Source: Streptomyces sp. Mut1 (lineage in GTDB: Bacteria; Actinomycetota; Actinomycetes; Streptomycetales; Streptomycetaceae). From it: a DNA stretch of 64,000 nt. The translations under genes were made by a program, and so were the position numbers. The notes below the pieces were generated by a model that worked only from the letters and a program-made list of their open reading frames with translations, was not told the origin of the DNA and did no database searches. The number at the start of each line of letters is the position of its first letter. Position 1 is the first letter of the stretch. Shown here in pieces: positions 61,714 through 64,000 of this stretch. Location: contig NZ_CP120997.1 in the NCBI RefSeq assembly GCF_030719295.1, positions 5,281,501 through 5,345,500 on the forward strand, read 5' to 3'.

Positions 61714-64000
61714 TACTGGCAGGCCTCGCAGGACTCGGGGTTTTCCAGGGAGCAGGCGATGGCGTCCGCGTCGGGCGCCTGTGCCTGCTGTACGGGAATG
61801 GGGGCGGCGTCCGCGGCCCGGCCGGACGCGGCGCGGGCGATGCGCGTCGCAGGGCGCGAACGCAGGTAGTACGTCGTCTTCAGCCCCTGCTTCCAGGCGT
61901 ACGCGTACATCGAGGAGAGCTTGCCGATCGTCGGCGTCTCCAGGAACAGGTTCAGCGACTGGCTCTGGTCGAGGAACGGCGTACGGGCCGCCGCCATGTC
62001 GATCAGTCCGCGCTGCGGGATCTCCCACGCGGTGCGGTACAGCGCCCGCACGTCCGCGGGGATCCACGCGAAGCCCTGCACCGAGCCGCTCGCCTCGCGC
62101 AGCGCCTCCCGGGTCCGCGCGTCCCACACGCCGAGCCGCTTCAGCTCGTCCACCAGATAGCCGTTGACCTGGAGGAACTCACCGCTCAGCGTCTCGCGCT
62201 TGAAGAGGTTGGAGACCTGGGGCTCGATGCACTCGTAGACCCCCGCGATCGAGGCGATCGTCGCGGTCGGGGCGATCGCCAGGAGCAGCGAGTTGCGCAT
62301 CCCGGTCTTCGCGATCCGGGCGCGCAGGGCGTCCCAGCGCTCCGGCCAGTTCGGCTCGGTGTCGTAGTGGTCCGGGTGCAGCACCCCGCGCGCGGCCCGG
62401 GTCTCGGACCAGGCGGGGAGGGGGCCCGACCTCTCGGCGAGGTCGCAGGACGCCTCGTAGGCGGCGAGCATGACGCGCTCGGCGATCTTCGTGGAGAGCG
62501 CGCGGGCCTCGGGGGAGTCGAACGGCAGCCGCAGCTGGAAGAAGACGTCCTGGAGGCCCATGGCGCCCAGGCCCACCGGCCGCCAGCGGGCGTTGGAACG
62601 GCCGGCCTGCTCGGTCGGGTAGAAGTTGATGTCCACGACCCGGTCGAGGAAGGTCACGGCGGTGCGCACGGTGGCGTCCAGACGCTCCCAGTCGATCGTG
62701 CCCTCGGTGACGAACGCGCCGAGATTGACCGAGCCGAGGTTGCAGACGGCCGTCTCGCCGTCGTCGGTGACCTCCAGGATCTCGGTGCACAGGTTCGAGG
62801 AGTGCACGACGCGGCCCGGCTCGGCGGTCTGGTTCGCGGTCCGGTTGGAGGCGTCCTTGAACGTCATCCAGCCCTGGCCGGTCTGCGCGAGGGTCCGCAT
62901 CATCCGGCCGTACAGCTCACGGGCCGGCATGGTCTTGCGGGCCAGGCCCTTCGCCTCGGCCGCCCGGTAGGCGGCGTCGAAGTCGTCGCCCCACAGGTCG
63001 GTCAGCTCGGGCACGTCCGCCGGGGAGAACAGCGACCAGGTGGAGTCCGCGTCGACCCGGCGCATGAACTCGTCCGGGATCCAGTGCGCCAGGTTCAGGT
63101 TGTGCGTACGCCGCTGGTCCTCGCCCGTGTTGTCGCGCAGTTCGAGGAACTCCTCGATGTCCGCGTGCCAGGTCTCCAGGTAGACGGCGGCCGCGCCCTT
63201 GCGCCGGCCGCCCTGGTTGACGGCGGCGACGGAGGCGTCGAGCGTCTTCAGGAACGGCACGATGCCGTTGGAGTGCCCGTTGGTGCCGCGGATCAGCGAA
63301 CCGCGGGCGCGGATGCGGGAGTAGGAGAGGCCGATGCCCCCCGCGTGCTTCGACAGGCGCGCCACCTGGTGGTAGCGGTCGTAGATCGAGTCCAGCTCGT
63401 CCAGCGGCGAGTCCAGCAGATAGCAGGAGGACATCTGCGGGTGGCGGGTGCCGGAGTTGAAGAGCGTGGGGGAGGAGGGCAGGTAGTCCAGCCGGCTCAT
63501 CAGCCCGTACAGCGAGGCGACCTCGTCGAGCGCGCGCTCGGAGTTGTCCTCGGCGAGCCCGGCGGCGACCCGGAGCATGAAGTGCTGCGGCGTCTCGATG
63601 ACCTGGCGGGTGTGCGGGTGGCGCAGCAGGTAGCGGCTGTGCAGGGTGCGCAGCCCGAAGTAGCCGAAGCGGTCGTCGGCGCCGTCGGTGAGGGACCGCT
63701 CCACCAGCGCGTCCAGGGCCGCGGCGTGCAGCGTCACGAACTCGGCGGTGCGGTCCGCGATCAGGCCCTCGCGGTGCCCCACGGCGACCGAGGCGGAGAA
63801 CGACGTCGAGCCCTGCCCGGCGGCCTCGTCCGCGATGGAGCGGGTGAGGAGGCGGGCGGCGAGCCGGGAGTAGGCGGGGTCCTCGGAGATGAGGCCCGCG
63901 GCGGCCTCGGTGGCCAGCGAGCGCAGCTCCGCCTCGTCCGACCGGGCGTTGCGGCCGCGCAGGGCCGCGGCGGCGACGCGCCCCGGGTCGGTGTCGGGCA
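61713..64000 (-). CDS. nrdA: Class Ia ribonucleotide reductase, alpha (R1) subunit, 5' end missing
   Basis: About 762 C-terminal residues are present and the frame stays open through base 64000. Catalytic features are NLCTEILEV and CNLGSVNLGAF in the radical loop, NLFLETPTIGKLSSMYAYAWK (read as NLFLETPT), the radical-transfer tyrosines in TTYYLRSRP, and a C-terminal redox tail CSLENPESCEACQ that is re-reduced by thioredoxin. It converts ribonucleoside diphosphates to deoxy forms. The ATP-cone and riboswitch lie beyond the window. Confidence 0.94.
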   Translation of the reverse strand, partial: PDTDPGRVAAAALRGRNARSDEAELRSLATEAAAGLISEDPAYSRLAARLLTRSIADEAAGQGSTSFSASVAVGHREGLIADRTAEFVTLHAAALDALVERSLTDGADDRFGYFGLRTLHSRYLLRHPHTRQVIETPQHFMLRVAAGLAEDNSERALDEVASLYGLMSRLDYLPSSPTLFNSGTRHPQMSSCYLLDSPLDELDSIYDRYHQVARLSKHAGGIGLSYSRIRARGSLIRGTNGHSNGIVPFLKTLDASVAAVNQGGRRKGAAAVYLETWHADIEEFLELRDNTGEDQRRTHNLNLAHWIPDEFMRRVDADSTWSLFSPADVPELTDLWGDDFDAAYRAAEAKGLARKTMPARELYGRMMRTLAQTGQGWMTFKDASNRTANQTAEPGRVVHSSNLCTEILEVTDDGETAVCNLGSVNLGAFVTEGTIDWERLDATVRTAVTFLDRVVDINFYPTEQAGRSNARWRPVGLGAMGLQDVFFQLRLPFDSPEARALSTKIAERVMLAAYEASCDLAERSGPLPAWSETRAARGVLHPDHYDTEPNWPERWDALRARIAKTGMRNSLLLAIAPTATIASIAGVYECIEPQVSNLFKRETLSGEFLQVNGYLVDELKRLGVWDARTREALREASGSVQGFAWIPADVRALYRTAWEIPQRGLIDMAAARTPFLDQSQSLNLFLETPTIGKLSSMYAYAWKQGLKTTYYLRSRPATRIARAASGRAADAAPIPVQQAQAPDADAIACSLENPESCEACQ

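Noticed and set aside
1..64000. CRISPR arrays, prophage, biosynthetic cluster or toxin-antitoxin module
   Set aside because: No regularly spaced repeats, integrase, phage structural genes, synthase modules or typical toxin-antitoxin pairs were seen on either strand.

Overview
The window is chromosomal DNA from a Streptomyces. GC content is very high, the third codon position is almost always G or C, and GTG and TTG starts are common. Genes diagnostic of the genus are present: a sigR-rsrA pair, a WblC/WhiB7 protein with its long leader, an AdnA/AdnB helicase-nuclease pair, UvrD2, a mycoredoxin-like protein and an nrdA-nrdB-nrdS-like operon. As far as I can recall, gene order follows the Streptomyces coelicolor core chromosome from about SCO5178 (moeZ) to SCO5226 (nrdA). 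This is a conserved core region with a few local accessory changes, not a genomic island.

Layout. 0-7 kb: the end of moeZ, two tandem secreted lipoprotein peptidases of the S33/TAP type, a large flippase-like membrane protein with a kinase-like domain, and an alkyltransferase-like (ATL) protein. 7-21 kb is a genome-maintenance block: adnA, two tandem SAM-dependent methyltransferases on the other strand, adnB, an M20 dipeptidase, nudC, a mycoredoxin and uvrD2. 21-26 kb: the wblC locus (AT-rich promoter, translated leader ORF, intrinsic terminator, wblC), an UbiB/AarF-type kinase, an orphan E1-like (ThiF) protein and a YgjP-type metallopeptidase. 26-36 kb: three AIM24-family genes, the first fused to TerD, a Nudix gene overlapping a DUF2342-type gene, an SDR protein, moaE, a Lon-like PDZ protease and a PPA1309-family protein. 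36-41.5 kb: a UPF0182 membrane protein and a Sel1-repeat protein lying between two identical initiator tRNA genes. 41.5-50 kb: divergent catR/catalase, a CBS protein, hisN, an SMR exporter, aroA-rsgA, an M50 peptidase, an SRAP protein and an alpha/beta hydrolase. 50-56 kb: sigR-rsrA, two overlapping HD-domain membrane genes, a TPR protein and peptide deformylase. 56-64 kb: a secreted M15 peptidase, a GH20 hexosaminidase whose 3' end is interrupted by a 210-bp MITE, an AraC/GlxA-type regulator (NrdS-like), a small membrane protein, nrdB and most of nrdA.

How the genes fit together. Several proteins serve thiol-redox and antibiotic stress: WblC, SigR/RsrA, the mycoredoxin, catR/catalase and UvrD2. 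The sequence shows matching control sites: a sigma-R-type promoter before sigR, a strong start for the longer SigR' isoform, a Fur-type palindrome inside the catalase promoter, and an attenuator before wblC. The other dense group is DNA repair: AdnAB, UvrD2, ATL, SRAP and NudC. I found no CRISPR array, prophage, secondary-metabolite cluster or clear multi-gene undescribed system. The least explained items are the ORF in the wblC leader, the MITE-extended hexosaminidase, the start-codon hairpin before that gene, the orphan E1-like protein and the AIM24 trio.
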